From Pseudonocardia oroxyli (GTDB lineage Bacteria > Actinomycetota > Actinomycetes > Mycobacteriales > Pseudonocardiaceae), in NCBI RefSeq assembly GCF_900102195.1, contig NZ_FNBE01000003.1, positions 368,160 through 432,159 of the forward strand: a DNA stretch of 64,000 bases, read 5' to 3'. Shown here one piece after another: positions 1 through 9,400 of the stretch (position 1 is its first letter; each line of letters starts with the position of its first letter). The position numbers and the translations under genes were made by a program. The notes under the pieces were generated by a model. It had not been told where the DNA came from and ran no database searches. It worked only from the letters and a program-made list of their open reading frames with translations.

Positions 1-436
1 CCGTGTTCAGCCTGCGGTACCGCAGGTCCGTGTCGAAGTACGCCAACCCGACGGGGGCGTTCTGCCACAACGCGTCCAACAGCGAGAAGGCCTCGGTGCC
101 CGCCCGCGCGTCGGAGGCGTCCTGCAGGGCGCCGACGATCCCGACCCCACCCGTGCCCGGCCCCGCGTGGACGAACAGGGTGCGCCCGGTGGGGACGTTC
201 GCGGGCAGCGGCACCGAGACCCGGCCCGCGCGGGCCGCGTCGAACAGGGCCTGCGCCCCCGCCCGGTCCACCGGGGTCCGGTCGTGGTCGAACGGGATCT
301 CGCCGAGCACCTCGTCCGCGGGCCAGCCCGTCAGCCGCGCGGCCTCCGCGCTCCACAGCAGCACCCGACCCGCGGGATCCAGGGCGAACAGTCCCAGGGG
401 CAGTTGCTCGACGACCGATGCCGCCAGCCCGTCCAT
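1..436 (-). CDS. PAS-domain sensor protein, N-terminal part (runs off the window)
   Basis: The reading frame begins at an ATG at 436 on the minus strand and runs off the left edge, leaving about 145 residues. These look like one complete PAS fold (about residues 1-110, with a [24 protein letters not shown] start) and the beginning of a second (APVGLAYFDTDLRYRRLN near residue 130). Two N-terminal PAS repeats with this wording are typical of actinobacterial SpoIIE/RsbU-type serine phosphatases and of PAS-GAF signalling proteins. The output domain is outside the window, so the enzymatic role is not visible. It diverges from the AraC-type gene that starts at 490, so the 53 bases between them must hold both promoters. 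Confidence 0.6.
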   Translation of the reverse strand, partial: MDGLAASVVEQLPLGLFALDPAGRVLLWSAEAARLTGWPADEVLGEIPFDHDRTPVDRAGAQALFDAARAGRVSVPLPANVPTGRTLFVHAGPGTGGVGIVGALQDASDARAGTEAFSLLDALWQNAPVGLAYFDTDLRYRRLNT

Positions 437-489
437 GGCCGCATTATGGGTGCCGGCGCCGGATGGGCGATACGCGGCACACTGCACGG

Positions 490-1281
490 ATGGAGGGAGA
501 GTACGTCGAGCGGCGACCGCCGCCCGCGTTGCGGCCCTTCGTGCGCAGGCTCCAGGGCTACCGGGAGTACAGCTCGGCCCCACTACGCCGCCGTCAGGCG
601 CCGGTCGGGTCCTGCACGCTCATCCTGGGGTTCGGTCCCGAGCTGCGGCTGGTCGGCCCGGCGGGCCCCTCCGCCCCGCGGTCGTTCCTCGCGGGCCTGC
701 ACACCGCGGCCGTGCTCACCGAGTTCACCGGCCACCAGCACGGCATGCAGGTGGACCTCACGCCGATCGGCGCGTTCGTGCTGCTGCGCAGGCCCGGCTC
801 CGACCTGGCCGACCTCGTCCCGACCCTCGACCGGCTCGACCCTGCGCTGGCGGCGCTTCCGCACCGGCTCGCCGACCTCCCCGACTGGCCGACGCGCTTC
901 GCCGCGCTCGAAGGATTCCTGGCCGAGCGGCTGCTCGCCGAGGACCGTCGGCTCCCCGACCCGGAGGTTGCGCACGCCTGGAACCTGTTGCGGCGCAACG
1001 CGGGCGGGATCGCGGTGAGCGCCCTCGCGGCCGAGACCGGGTGGAGCAGGCGCCACCTGCTCACGCGGTTCCGCTCCCAGATCGGCGTGGCGCCCAAGAC
1101 GGCCGCGCGCGTGCTGCGGTTCGAGCGCGCCGCGCGCCTGGTCGTGGGGGGCGAGGCGCCCGGGACGGTCGCCGCGCTCTGCGGCTACAGCGACCAGGCC
1201 CACCTGACCAGGGAGTTCCGCGACCTGGCCGGACTGCCGCCGCGCGCATTCGTTCAAGACATGACCGCCGGGTCGTCCTAG
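490..1281 (+). CDS. AraC-family transcriptional regulator
   Basis: A 263-residue protein. The C-terminal part (about residues 172-255) is a double helix-turn-helix of AraC type, with VSALAAETGWSRRHLLTRF as the first helix pair and VAALCGYSDQAHLTREFRDL as the second. The N-terminal 160 residues resemble the DUF6597-like ligand domain common in actinobacterial AraC proteins and probably sense an effector, which is unknown. An upstream in-frame ATG at 418 would overlap the divergent PAS gene, so the ATG at 490 is preferred. The VOC gene begins 9 bases after its stop and the next three genes overlap one another by 4 bases, so the regulator probably heads a five-gene operon to 2722. Confidence 0.85.
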   Translation: MEGEYVERRPPPALRPFVRRLQGYREYSSAPLRRRQAPVGSCTLILGFGPELRLVGPAGPSAPRSFLAGLHTAAVLTEFTGHQHGMQVDLTPIGAFVLLRRPGSDLADLVPTLDRLDPALAALPHRLADLPDWPTRFAALEGFLAERLLAEDRRLPDPEVAHAWNLLRRNAGGIAVSALAAETGWSRRHLLTRFRSQIGVAPKTAARVLRFERAARLVVGGEAPGTVAALCGYSDQAHLTREFRDLAGLPPRAFVQDMTAGSS

Positions 1282-1290
1282 GTTTCCGGT

Positions 1291-1647
1291 ATGGGAATCC
1301 ACGCGACGCTCCGCTACGACGATCCGCGCGCCGCCCTCGACTTCCTCGTCGGCACGCTGGGGCTCACCGAGGGCCGGGTGGCGACGGCGGACGACGGGAC
1401 CGTGGCGCACGCCGAGGTCCGGTGGGAGGACTCGACGCTGCTGCTCGGACCGCGCAGCGGCGACCCCCGCTTCGACACCGGCCGCGCCGTCCTCTACCTC
1501 ACGGCGGCCGACCCGGATGCGCTCTACGCCCGGGTCGGCGGCGCCGAGGTCGTCCAGGAGCCGGTCGACCAGCCCTACGGCTCCCGCGAGTTCGCGGTGG
1601 CCGACCCCGAGGGCAACGTCTGGTGCTTCGGGACGTACCGCCCGTGA
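1291..1647 (+). CDS. VOC-family (glyoxalase/bleomycin-resistance fold) protein
   Basis: A 118-residue protein with the single vicinal-oxygen-chelate layout: MGIHATLRYDDPRAALDFLV at the N terminus, a central GRAVLYLTAADPDALYARV strand-helix, and the C-terminal SREFAVADPEGNVWCFGTY. VOC proteins bind metals or small electrophiles and serve as dioxygenases, isomerases or drug-binding proteins. Which of these applies cannot be told from sequence. The H and E positions used for metal binding in glyoxalase I are only partly kept. It ends in a 4-base overlap (GTGA) with the next gene and so is translationally coupled to it. Confidence 0.8.
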   Translation: MGIHATLRYDDPRAALDFLVGTLGLTEGRVATADDGTVAHAEVRWEDSTLLLGPRSGDPRFDTGRAVLYLTAADPDALYARVGGAEVVQEPVDQPYGSREFAVADPEGNVWCFGTYRP

Positions 1648-2000
1648 CGGGGCCCACCTCGGCGCTCGACCGGCTCCGGGCGCTGTGCCTGGCGCTCCCG
1701 GAGGCGACGGAGCGGATCAGCCACGGCGAGCCGACCTGGTTCTGCCGCAAGGTGTTCGTGTCCTTCGCCGACCACCACCACGACGACCGGCTCGCCTTCT
1801 GGTGCGCCGCGCCCCCCGGGACACAGGAGGAGCTGGTCGCGGCGGAGCCCACGCGCTTCTTCCGCCCGCCGTACGTCGGGCACCGCGGCTGGCTGGGCGT
1901 CTACCTGGACGTGGAGGTGGACTGGGCCGAGATCGAGGAGATCGTCACCGAGGCCTACCGGTGCGTCGCGCCGAGGAAGCTGGTAGCACTCCTTCCGTGA
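1644..2000 (+). CDS. MmcQ/YjbR-family DNA-binding-like protein
   Basis: A 118-residue protein starting at a GTG inside the end of the VOC gene. It has the MmcQ/YjbR (CyaY-like fold) signature: LCLALPEATERISHGEPTW near the N terminus, a VFVSFADHHHDDRLAFWC strand, and GHRGWLGVYLDVEVDWAEI before a C-terminal helix with VAPRKL. Members are small cytoplasmic proteins of unknown role, often found beside VOC genes in Actinobacteria as here. Both ends overlap neighbouring genes by 4 bases, a strong operon sign. Confidence 0.85.
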   Translation: MTGPTSALDRLRALCLALPEATERISHGEPTWFCRKVFVSFADHHHDDRLAFWCAAPPGTQEELVAAEPTRFFRPPYVGHRGWLGVYLDVEVDWAEIEEIVTEAYRCVAPRKLVALLP

Positions 2001-2722
2001 TCCACGGCCACGAGGTGCTCGACGTCCCCGGCGCGGGTCCCGCGCTGCTGTTCCTGCACGAGGGGCTCGGGTCCGTGGGACTGTGGAAGGGCTTCCCGGA
2101 GCGGCTCGCCGCGGCGACCGGGCGTCGGGTGGTGGCGTACTCCCGGCTGGGCCACGGGTTCTCCGAGCTCCCACCCGGACCGCGCACGCCGTCGTTCATG
2201 CACGAGGAGGCGACCACGGTCGTCCCGATGCTGATCGCGGAGCTCGGTCTCGGCGAACCGGTCCTGGTGGGGCACAGCGACGGTGGCTCGATCGCGCTGC
2301 TCGCCGCCGCGGCGCTGCCCGTGTCCGGCCTGGTCGTGCTGGCCCCGCACGTGCTGGTGGAACCGTTCGCGCTGGAGACGATCCGTTCGGCCCGCGCGGC
2401 CTTCGACGCGGGCGACCTGGCGCGTCGGATGGCCCGCCACCACCGGGACGCCGCGACCACCTTCCGCAACTGGAACGACGTCTGGCTCGACCCGGCCTTC
2501 GAGGGTTGGGACCTGCGACCGGAGCTGCCCGGCATCACCTGCCCGGTCCTCGGGATCCAGGGCACGGAGGACCCCTACGGCAGCGACGTCCACGTGCTGG
2601 CGGTCCGGGATCTGGCCCGGGGCCCGGTCGACCTGCTGTTCCCCCACTGCGGGCACGTTCCGCACCTGGAGCGCCCCGCCCTCGTCGAGTCCACCATCGC
2701 CGGGTTCCTCGAGGCCTCATGA
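1997..2722 (+). CDS. alpha/beta-fold hydrolase
   Basis: A 241-residue protein starting with the GTG at 1997, which overlaps the previous stop. The frame is open further upstream, but that part lies inside another gene. It has the alpha/beta-hydrolase elements in order: oxyanion region ALLFLHEGLGSVGLW, nucleophile elbow VGHSDGGSIALL (Ser in GHSDGG, about residue 94), a late acid in GIQGTEDPYG, and a catalytic His in FPHCGHVPHLERP. The substrate is unknown; the nearest look-alikes are carboxylesterases and haloalkane-dehalogenase-like hydrolases. Its TGA stop is the first base triplet of the 2720-2757 palindrome. Confidence 0.85.
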   Translation: MIHGHEVLDVPGAGPALLFLHEGLGSVGLWKGFPERLAAATGRRVVAYSRLGHGFSELPPGPRTPSFMHEEATTVVPMLIAELGLGEPVLVGHSDGGSIALLAAAALPVSGLVVLAPHVLVEPFALETIRSARAAFDAGDLARRMARHHRDAATTFRNWNDVWLDPAFEGWDLRPELPGITCPVLGIQGTEDPYGSDVHVLAVRDLARGPVDLLFPHCGHVPHLERPALVESTIAGFLEAS

Positions 2723-2757
2723 GCGGCGATGGTCGCCAGAGCGACCATCGCCGCTCA
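2720..2757. terminator. Bidirectional terminator-like palindrome (copy 1 of TGAGCGGCGAT family)
   Basis: A perfect 17-base inverted repeat, TGAGCGGCGATGGTCGC at 2720-2736 and its complement at 2741-2757, with a 4-base loop. It lies between two convergent genes and its left arm contains the stop codon of the hydrolase gene. No T-run follows, as is usual for high-GC actinobacterial terminators. Related palindromes occur at 26490 and 48231. Confidence 0.7.
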
Positions 2758-2761
2758 CGAC

Positions 2762-3166
2762 CTACCCGGACCAGCCCCGGACGGACGTGGGGGTCAGGAC
2801 CAGGACCGGGCCGCGGGGGTCGGCCTCCGCGTACTGCGGGTACTTGGCGCGCAACGCCCCCAGCGCCCGCTCCCACAGCCCGCCCGAGTCGACGACGTGT
2901 GCCGTGCCGTCGATCCGCACCCACCACAGCTCGGTCCAGTCCGGGGCGTAGTGGTCCACCAGGACGGCGACCCGGGGGTCGCGCTCGACGTCCGCGAGCC
3001 GCGCCAACCGGGTGCTGCGCTTGGGTTTCACCTCGTCCACCACCGAGCACACCAGCCCGTCCACCACCGCGAACGTGATGGGGACGAGCCGGGGCGTGCC
3101 GTCGGGGCGGATCGTGGCGAGTCGGGCGACCGGGTGCGCCGCGGCCCGTGCGAGCCAGTCGGTCAT
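2762..3166 (-). CDS. PPOX-class (pyridoxamine-oxidase-fold) F420-dependent protein
   Basis: A 134-residue split-barrel protein. The strands ARLATIRPDGTPRLVPITF, GLVCSVVDEVKPKRS and RVAVLVDHYAPDWTELWWVR, with a C-terminal PQYAEADPRGPVLVLTPTSV, fit the TIGR03668 subgroup of PPOX-class F420-dependent enzymes known from Actinobacteria. Such proteins bind the deazaflavin F420 or a flavin and reduce unknown substrates. The start ATG overlaps the stop of the SMP-30 gene by 4 bases, so the two are co-transcribed from the promoter upstream of 4053. Confidence 0.85.
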   Translation of the reverse strand: MTDWLARAAAHPVARLATIRPDGTPRLVPITFAVVDGLVCSVVDEVKPKRSTRLARLADVERDPRVAVLVDHYAPDWTELWWVRIDGTAHVVDSGGLWERALGALRAKYPQYAEADPRGPVLVLTPTSVRGWSG

Positions 3167-4053
3167 GCCGGCGCTGATCCCACGGGGACCTCGACCCGCG
3201 TGGCGAGCAGCACCGCGTCCCGGGTGTGCGCCCGCTCGTGCTCGAGGAAGCTCGGGGCGCAGGCCAGGAAGAGGGTCCTGCCGTCCGCGCCGCCCAGCGC
3301 CACCGCGTAGGTGTTCAGCCCGTCGGGGATGGCCAGCTCGGCCGCGATCTCGCCGCCCTCCCGCACCCGCAGGGCGCGGTGGTGGTCGGCGTCGGCCACC
3401 CAGATGGCACCCTCGGCGTCCGGCTCCGCGATGCCGTCGGCGACGACGGTGAGAGACGGAAGCACCTCGGAGATGTCCCGCGAGGTCGGGGGGTCGCCGA
3501 AGCGGGCCCAGTCCCGGCGGTTCGACAGGGCCCCGTCGCCCCCGACGTCGAACGCGGTCAGCCGCTCGCCGAAGCTCTCCGCCACCACCAGCGTGCGTCC
3601 GTCACAGACGGAGCCGTTGGGGAAGAACATCTCGTCGGCGACGACCACGGCCGAGCCGTCCGGGTCCACCCGGATCAGCACGGCCGACTCCATCGGGGCG
3701 CCGTTCATCAGGTCGAACCCGAAGCAGCCGACCCAGCAGCGGCCCTGCGGGTCGACCGCCATGTCGTTGAGCACCCCCGTGGCCAGCGGGCTCAGGTCGG
3801 CGTGGGTGACCAGCGTGCCGTCCTGCTCGCGGCGCAGGATGCGCTGGTCGCGCATGGACACGATGAGCAGCCGCCCGTCCGGCAGCACCCCGGTGCCGGA
3901 CGGCTGGGCGGGCACCGCGGCCTCCACCCGCAGGTCGGAGCCGTCCTTGTTCGCGCTCAGCACCCGGTGGGTGTAGAAGTCGCTGACCCACACCCGGCCG
4001 TCGCGCCAGCGCGGCCCCTCGAGGAAGGTCAGCTTCTCGAGAACGGTCTGCAT
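3163..4053 (-). CDS. SMP-30/gluconolactonase-family beta-propeller protein
   Basis: A 296-residue protein. The ATG at 4053 is chosen because AGGGAG lies 8 bases upstream and the propeller begins at once with LEKLTFLEGPRWRDGRVWVS. Family marks are the metal-ligand Glu in the LEGPRW motif, Asn-Asp in GVLNDMAVDPQGRCWVG, FFPNGSVCDGRTLVVAES, and the late Asp in DGIAEPDAEGAIWVAD. SMP-30 proteins are calcium- or zinc-dependent lactonases acting on sugar lactones; the true substrate here is not evident. It is the first gene of a two-gene unit with the PPOX protein and diverges from the pirin gene across 116 bases. Confidence 0.88.
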   Translation of the reverse strand: MQTVLEKLTFLEGPRWRDGRVWVSDFYTHRVLSANKDGSDLRVEAAVPAQPSGTGVLPDGRLLIVSMRDQRILRREQDGTLVTHADLSPLATGVLNDMAVDPQGRCWVGCFGFDLMNGAPMESAVLIRVDPDGSAVVVADEMFFPNGSVCDGRTLVVAESFGERLTAFDVGGDGALSNRRDWARFGDPPTSRDISEVLPSLTVVADGIAEPDAEGAIWVADADHHRALRVREGGEIAAELAIPDGLNTYAVALGGADGRTLFLACAPSFLEHERAHTRDAVLLATRVEVPVGSAPA

Positions 4054-4169
4054 GCGGTGCTCCCTTGCGCCGGAGATGATCCCAGCGCGAACGTACCCGG
4101 GGGAACAGAGCGAGACCCGCCCATGTTGTTGCGAGTGCAAGTACCTGCCCACTCCTCCCGGAGGTCCCG

Positions 4170-5156
4170 ATGCCCGCCGTCACCGTCGCCGACGTGACCG
4201 TCCTGCCGCGCGTCCCCGAACCCGGCCCCACCGACCTCGACCGCGGCGTCCGCTCGATCACCACCGCGCCGCGCGGGTACGAGGGGGAGGGCTTCCCGGT
4301 CCGGCGCGCCTTCCAGGGCGTCGAGCTGCGCGACCTGGACCCCTTCCTGCACATGGACCAGATGGGTGAGGTCGAGTACGCGCCCGGCGAGCCGAAGGGC
4401 ACGGCCTGGCACCCGCACCGCGGCTTCGAGACGGTCACCTACATCCTCGACGGCGAGTTCGAGCACCAGGACTCCCACGGCGGCGGCGGGTCGATCACCA
4501 ACGGCGACACCCAGTGGATGACGGCGGGCAGCGGCCTGCTGCACATCGAAAAGCCCCCGGAGGCGCTGGTCGCGAGCGGCGGGCTCTTCCACGGGCTGCA
4601 GCTGTGGGTCAACCTGCCCAAGGCCGACAAGTGGTTGCAGCCGAAGTACCAGGACCTGCGCGCCGCGGAGGCCGCCCTGCTCACCACACCGGACGGCGGC
4701 GCGCTGATCCGGGTGATCGCGGGCTCGCTCGCCGGGCTGGAGGGCCCGGGCTCCACCTACACCCCGATGGCGATGATGCACGCGACCGTCTCCCCCGGCG
4801 CGCGCATGCGGCTCCCCTGGCGCCGGGACTTCAACGCGCTGGTCTACGTGCTCTCGGGCGCGGGGACCGTCGGGCGGGACGACCGGCCGATCCGCGAGGG
4901 GCAGCTCGCCGTCTTCGGCCCCGGTGACCTGATCACCGTGGCGGGCAACGTCGGGCAGGACTCGCGCACCCCCGCGCTCGACGTCGTCGTGCTGGGCGGG
5001 CGGCCCATCCGGGAGCCGGTCGCGTGGGGCGGCCCGTTCGTGATGAACACCCGCGAGGAGGTCATGACCGCGTTCGAGGACTACCAGAAGGGCAGGCTCG
5101 GCGTGATCCCCGCGACGTACGTCCCGCACGGCGGCCTGGGAGGATCGACCTCGTGA
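4170..5156 (+). CDS. Pirin-family protein (cupin)
   Basis: A 328-residue bicupin. The N-terminal cupin carries the iron/metal set in HPHRGFETVTYILDGEFEHQ (two His of HPH, the later His, and a Glu further on), as in pirins with quercetin 2,3-dioxygenase activity. The second cupin (about residues 190-300) lacks a clear metal set, again typical of the family. The ATG at 4170 follows GGAGG by 6 bases. Pirins have been described as redox or metal-sensing proteins and quercetinases; the role here is open. The stop overlaps the start of the next gene by 4 bases. Confidence 0.9.
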   Translation: MPAVTVADVTVLPRVPEPGPTDLDRGVRSITTAPRGYEGEGFPVRRAFQGVELRDLDPFLHMDQMGEVEYAPGEPKGTAWHPHRGFETVTYILDGEFEHQDSHGGGGSITNGDTQWMTAGSGLLHIEKPPEALVASGGLFHGLQLWVNLPKADKWLQPKYQDLRAAEAALLTTPDGGALIRVIAGSLAGLEGPGSTYTPMAMMHATVSPGARMRLPWRRDFNALVYVLSGAGTVGRDDRPIREGQLAVFGPGDLITVAGNVGQDSRTPALDVVVLGGRPIREPVAWGGPFVMNTREEVMTAFEDYQKGRLGVIPATYVPHGGLGGSTS

Positions 5157-5461
5157 GCGAGCCGATGGTCCTGGACGTGCCCGAGTGGTCCCGCTTCGAG
5201 ATCCACGTCGACGGGAGGTTGGCGGGCTTCGCCCAGTACCGCACCGAACCCGGCACGATCCGCTTCATCCACACCGAGATCGACGAGGCCTACGAGGGCC
5301 AGGGCCTCGGCGGAAAGCTGGCGCGCTTCGCGCTCGACGCCGCCCGCACGAGGGGCCTGGCGGTCTACCCCGACTGCCCCTTCATCCGCGGCTGGATCGC
5401 CAAGCACGAGGACTACCAGGACCTGGTCCCGGTGGAGGCCCGCCCGCTCTACGGCCTCTGA
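5153..5461 (+). CDS. Small GNAT-like N-acetyltransferase (YidJ/NATD1 type)
   Basis: A 102-residue protein, GTG start at 5153 preceded by GGGAGGA at a 9-base distance and overlapping the pirin stop. It fits the compact YidJ/NATD1 acetyltransferase family: GRLAGFAQYRTEPGTIRFIH, then TEIDEAYEGQGLGGKLARFA, where EGQGLGGKL is the acetyl-CoA pyrophosphate loop, and VYPDCPFIRGWIAKHEDY, the conserved C-terminal CPF-x-WI-HPEY-like motif. The acceptor substrate is unknown. It is the last gene before the repeat array at 5.5-6.3 kb. Confidence 0.88.
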   Translation: MSEPMVLDVPEWSRFEIHVDGRLAGFAQYRTEPGTIRFIHTEIDEAYEGQGLGGKLARFALDAARTRGLAVYPDCPFIRGWIAKHEDYQDLVPVEARPLYGL

Positions 5462-5481
5462 GGAGCGCCGCCCCGACACAC

Positions 5482-6320
5482 TCGCCGCAGCGATCGTTCC
5501 GGGCGTGACGGGAGCGCGCCCAGCACCGCGCTCCCGTCACACCGCCCCGTGGAGCCGCGAGTCCCCCACCTCGGAACGGCGTGCGCTCCCCCGTGTAGGT
5601 GATCAGAACGCTTCCGTGCCACTCAGCAGCGGTGATCACTCCGACGGTGACGGGAGCGCCCGCGCAACTGCGCGCCGGTCACACTCGCCTGGAGAGATCA
5701 CGCCGAGTGCGACGGGAGGGCTCTGGCAACCGCGCTCTCGTCACACTCGCCGCGGACCCACGCCAACGGTCACGGGAGCGCACCGGCGACACCGCTCCTG
5801 ATCCGCCACGCCCGCCGCTCGCCGCACAGATCGTTCCGAACGTGACGAGAGCGCTCCCGCAGCTGCGCTCCCGTCGCACTCGCCCGCAAGATCCTTGCGA
5901 GCGTGACGCCACTGTTCGCAGCTCTGCACTCACGTCACACTCGCGTGCGGAGATCGCGAGTGTGGCTGGAGAGCTCGTGCAACCGCGCTCCTGTCACATT
6001 CGCTGCACACCCACTGCGACTGTCACGGGAGCGCTCCGCCCACGGCGCTCCCGCCACGCCCGCACACCCGCCTGCGCAAAGATCGTTCCGAGCGTGACAC
6101 GAACGCTCCCGCGCCACGCTCCTGCAACGCCCGCACCAGTGATCATTCCGAACGTGACACGAGCGCTGCCGCTACCGCGCTCCCGTGACGCCCGCACCAG
6201 TGATCATTCCGAACGTGACACGAGCGCTGCCGCTACCGCGCCCCCGTGACCCCCGCACCCGGTGATCATTCCGAACGTGACACGAGCGCTCCCGCCGCCG
6301 CGCTCCCGTGACACTCGTCG
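5482..6320. repeat. Long array of degenerate ~60-bp hairpin repeats, non-coding
   Basis: About 840 bases between the acetyltransferase and the helicase have no credible gene; instead a unit of roughly 60-65 bases recurs about a dozen times. Each unit contains GATC-N-TTCCGA-CGTGAC, then GGGAGCGC or GAGCGCT, a short AC-rich middle, then CGCGCTCCCGT-ACAC/GCCCGC. The two GAGCGC/GCGCTC blocks are complementary, so each unit can fold into a hairpin. The last three units (from about 6137, 6197 and 6259) are nearly identical and so are recent duplications, while those near 5500-5900 are eroded. No unique spacers and no cas genes are present. Function is unknown. Confidence 0.8.
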
Positions 6321-6412
6321 GCCTGGATATCGCTCCACGGGTGGAAGGGAGCGCTCGCCTGTGCGGAGCGGGCCGGCGCGGAAGTGTCGGGGGGTCCTCG
6401 TAGCCTGGGCGG

Positions 6413-9400
6413 GTGTTGGTCGTCCACGCGTTCTGGTCCCCCGGTCGGGGTGCCGTGCTGTGGGCCGAGGACGGGCAGCGGCCCGCCACCACCGCGCGTC
6501 GGTCGCTGCGCTCGGCGCGACCACATCCCTTCGCCGCACCCGCGTCCCAGCTCGCGGGGATCCACCCGGGCAAGCAGACGTCGGTGAACCTGCTCCTGCC
6601 CTCGCGCTCCGGCGGGCCGGTGGACTCCCCGGAGCTGGTGCGCGCCAAGCCTTCCGGGCGCCGGTCGGCCGAGCTCACGCTGATGCCCTGGTCGGTCCCG
6701 GGCGTCGTCGTCGACCCGGCGGAGCTGGACGATCCGGCGGAGGACGTGCGGTACGGGCGGTCCGTCGCCCACCTACGGGCGCTGCGCGAGTTCGCGGACG
6801 ACCTCGTGACCCGGGGCCGCGTCCTGCCCACGCTGCGGCCCGGTCCGGAGGCGCGGTGGCGGCCCGTCGTCCAGGGGCTCGACGCGGTGGCCCGCCGGTC
6901 GCTCGTCGAGGCGCTGCCACCGGTGGGGCGTGCCGAGCAGCGCCGCGCAGGGGACGTGGCGGGCCATGCGCCGGACCTGCTGGTGGACGACGCGCTGGCG
7001 GTGTTCGTCGACGCGGCGGTCCGGGAGCGGCTCGGCCGGGCGTCCGAGATCGTCTCCCTGGTCCCGCCACGCACCGGCCGGGCCCCGAAGTCGATGCCCG
7101 CCACCGAGGCCTGGCTGGCCGCGCTCGGCGCAGCCGACTCGCGTTTCGAGGCGCCGGAGCGCGAGCTGGCCACGCTGGCGGCCGCGCTCGAGCCGTGGGA
7201 CGCGGTCACCACCGAGGAGACCGGCCCGGCGCGCGCCACGTTCCGGCTCGCCGAGATCGACACGCTGCACGATCCCGCGGACCCCGGGGACGACCCGCTG
7301 GACCAGACTGGGGACGGCACGCGCTGGGTCCTGGAGTTCCAGCTCCAGTCGACCGAGGACCCGAGCCTGATCGTGCCCGCGGAGGACGTGTGGGCGGGCC
7401 GGGCCGACCCTCTGATCACCTCGGCCCAGGAGCTGCTGCTCGCCGAGCTGGGCCGCGCCGCGCTGGTCTTTCCCGGGCTGACCCCCGCCCTGCGCAGCGC
7501 CCGCCCCGAGGAGCTGGACCTCGACATCGAGGAGACCCACCGGTTCCTCACCGAGGACGCCGCGCGGCTGCTCGCCGCCGGGTTCGGGGTCCAGCTGCCC
7601 GCCGGGTGGAACGGCCGGAAACCGCTGGGGCTCAAGCTGTCCGTGTCCTCCCCCGGCGCACCCGGCGTCGTCACGCGCGGCGGGTTGGGCCGCGAGGAGC
7701 TCGCGCGGTTCCGCTGGACGATGGCCGCGGGGGACGAGGAGCTCGACGAGGAGGAGATCGCCGCGCTGGTGGCCGCCAAGGCCAAGCTGGTGCGGATCCG
7801 CGGCCAGTGGGTGTCGGTGGACCAACAGGCCCTCGCCCGCGGCCTGGAGTTCCTGCGCACGCAGAGCACGCGCCGGGCGCACACCGTCGCCGAGACGCTG
7901 GGCATCGCGCAGGGCAGGCTGGACACGCCGCTGCCGGTCACCGCCGTCACGGCCGAGGGCTGGGTCGGGGACCTGTTGCGCGGCACCGCGGACCGCACCC
8001 TCGAGCCCCTCGATCCGCCGGCGTCGTTCCGCGCGACCCTGCGGCCGTACCAGAAGCGCGGCCTGTCCTGGCTGTCCTTCCTCGCGAGCCTCGGTCTCGG
8101 GGCCTGCCTCGCGGACGACATGGGCCTGGGCAAGACGATCCAGCTCCTGGCCCTGGAGGCACGCGAACGCGCCGGCGAACGGCGCGGCCCCACCCTGATC
8201 CTCTGCCCGATGTCCCTGGTCGGGACCTGGCAGCGGGAGGCGGCCCGCTTCGCCCCCGACCTCCGGGTCCACGCCCACCACGGCGCGGGCCGGGCCAAGG
8301 GCGAGCGGCTGGCGGAGGTCCTGGCGGACACCGACATCGTCGTCACCACCTACGGCACGGCGGCGCGGGACGTCGAGGATCTGGAGTCACACGCCTGGCA
8401 CCGCCTGGTGCTGGACGAGGCGCAGGCGATCAAGAACGCCCACGCCGCGCCGTCGAAGGCGGCCCGCCGGATCGTCGCAGGCCACCGCATCGCCCTCACC
8501 GGCACGCCCATGGAGAACCGGCTGGCCGAACTGTGGTCGGTGATGGACTTCCTCAACCCCGGCATGCTCGGCACCCCGGAGGCGTTCCGCAGGCGGTTCG
8601 CCGTGCCGATCGAGCGGCACGGGAGCCCCGAGGCCGCGGAGACGTTGCGCGCCATGACCCGCCCGTACCTGCTGCGCCGGCTCAAGACCGATCCGACCGT
8701 CATCGACGACCTGCCCGAGAAGATCGAGATCCGGCAGGAGTACCGGCTCACCCGGGAGCAGGCCTCGCTCTACCGCACGATCGTCGACGACATGATGGAG
8801 AAGATCGAGGACAGCCAGGGGATCCAGCGCCGGGGCAACGTCCTCGCGGCCATGACCAAGCTCAAGCAGGTCTGCAACCACCCCGCCCACCTGCTGCACG
8901 ACGGCTCGCCCCTCGGCAGGCGCTCCGGCAAGGTCGCCCGGCTCGAGGAGCTCCTGGGCGAGATCCTCGCCGAGGGCGACAAGGTGCTGCTGTTCTCCCA
9001 GTTCACCGAGTTCGCCGCGATGCTGGTGCCGCACCTGTCCGCCCGGTTCGACCAGGAGATCCTGCACATGCACGGCGGCACGCCCAAGAAGCAGCGGGAC
9101 GCGATGGTGGAGCGCTTCCAGTCCGCGGACGGGCCGTCGGTGTTCCTGCTGTCGCTCAAGGCGGGCGGTACCGGGCTCACGCTCACCGCCGCCAACCACG
9201 TCATCCACGTCGACCGGTGGTGGAACCCGGCCGTGGAGGACCAGGCGACCGACCGGGCGTTCCGGATCGGCCAGCAGCGGAACGTCCAGGTGCGCAAGTT
9301 CGTCTGCCCGGGCACCGTCGAGGAGCGGGTGGACGCCCTGATCGAGTCGAAGAAGGCGTTGTCGGACATGGTGATCAGCGACGGCGAGGGGTGGCTCACC

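Noticed and set aside
5482..6320. CRISPR array in the repeat region
   Set aside because: The units adjoin each other without unique spacers of even length, they diverge gradually, and no cas gene is near.
6172..8349. Long minus-strand frame opposite the SNF2 helicase
   Set aside because: Ser/Arg/Pro-rich translation without any motif, and the plus strand has full helicase motifs. It is a GC-driven shadow.
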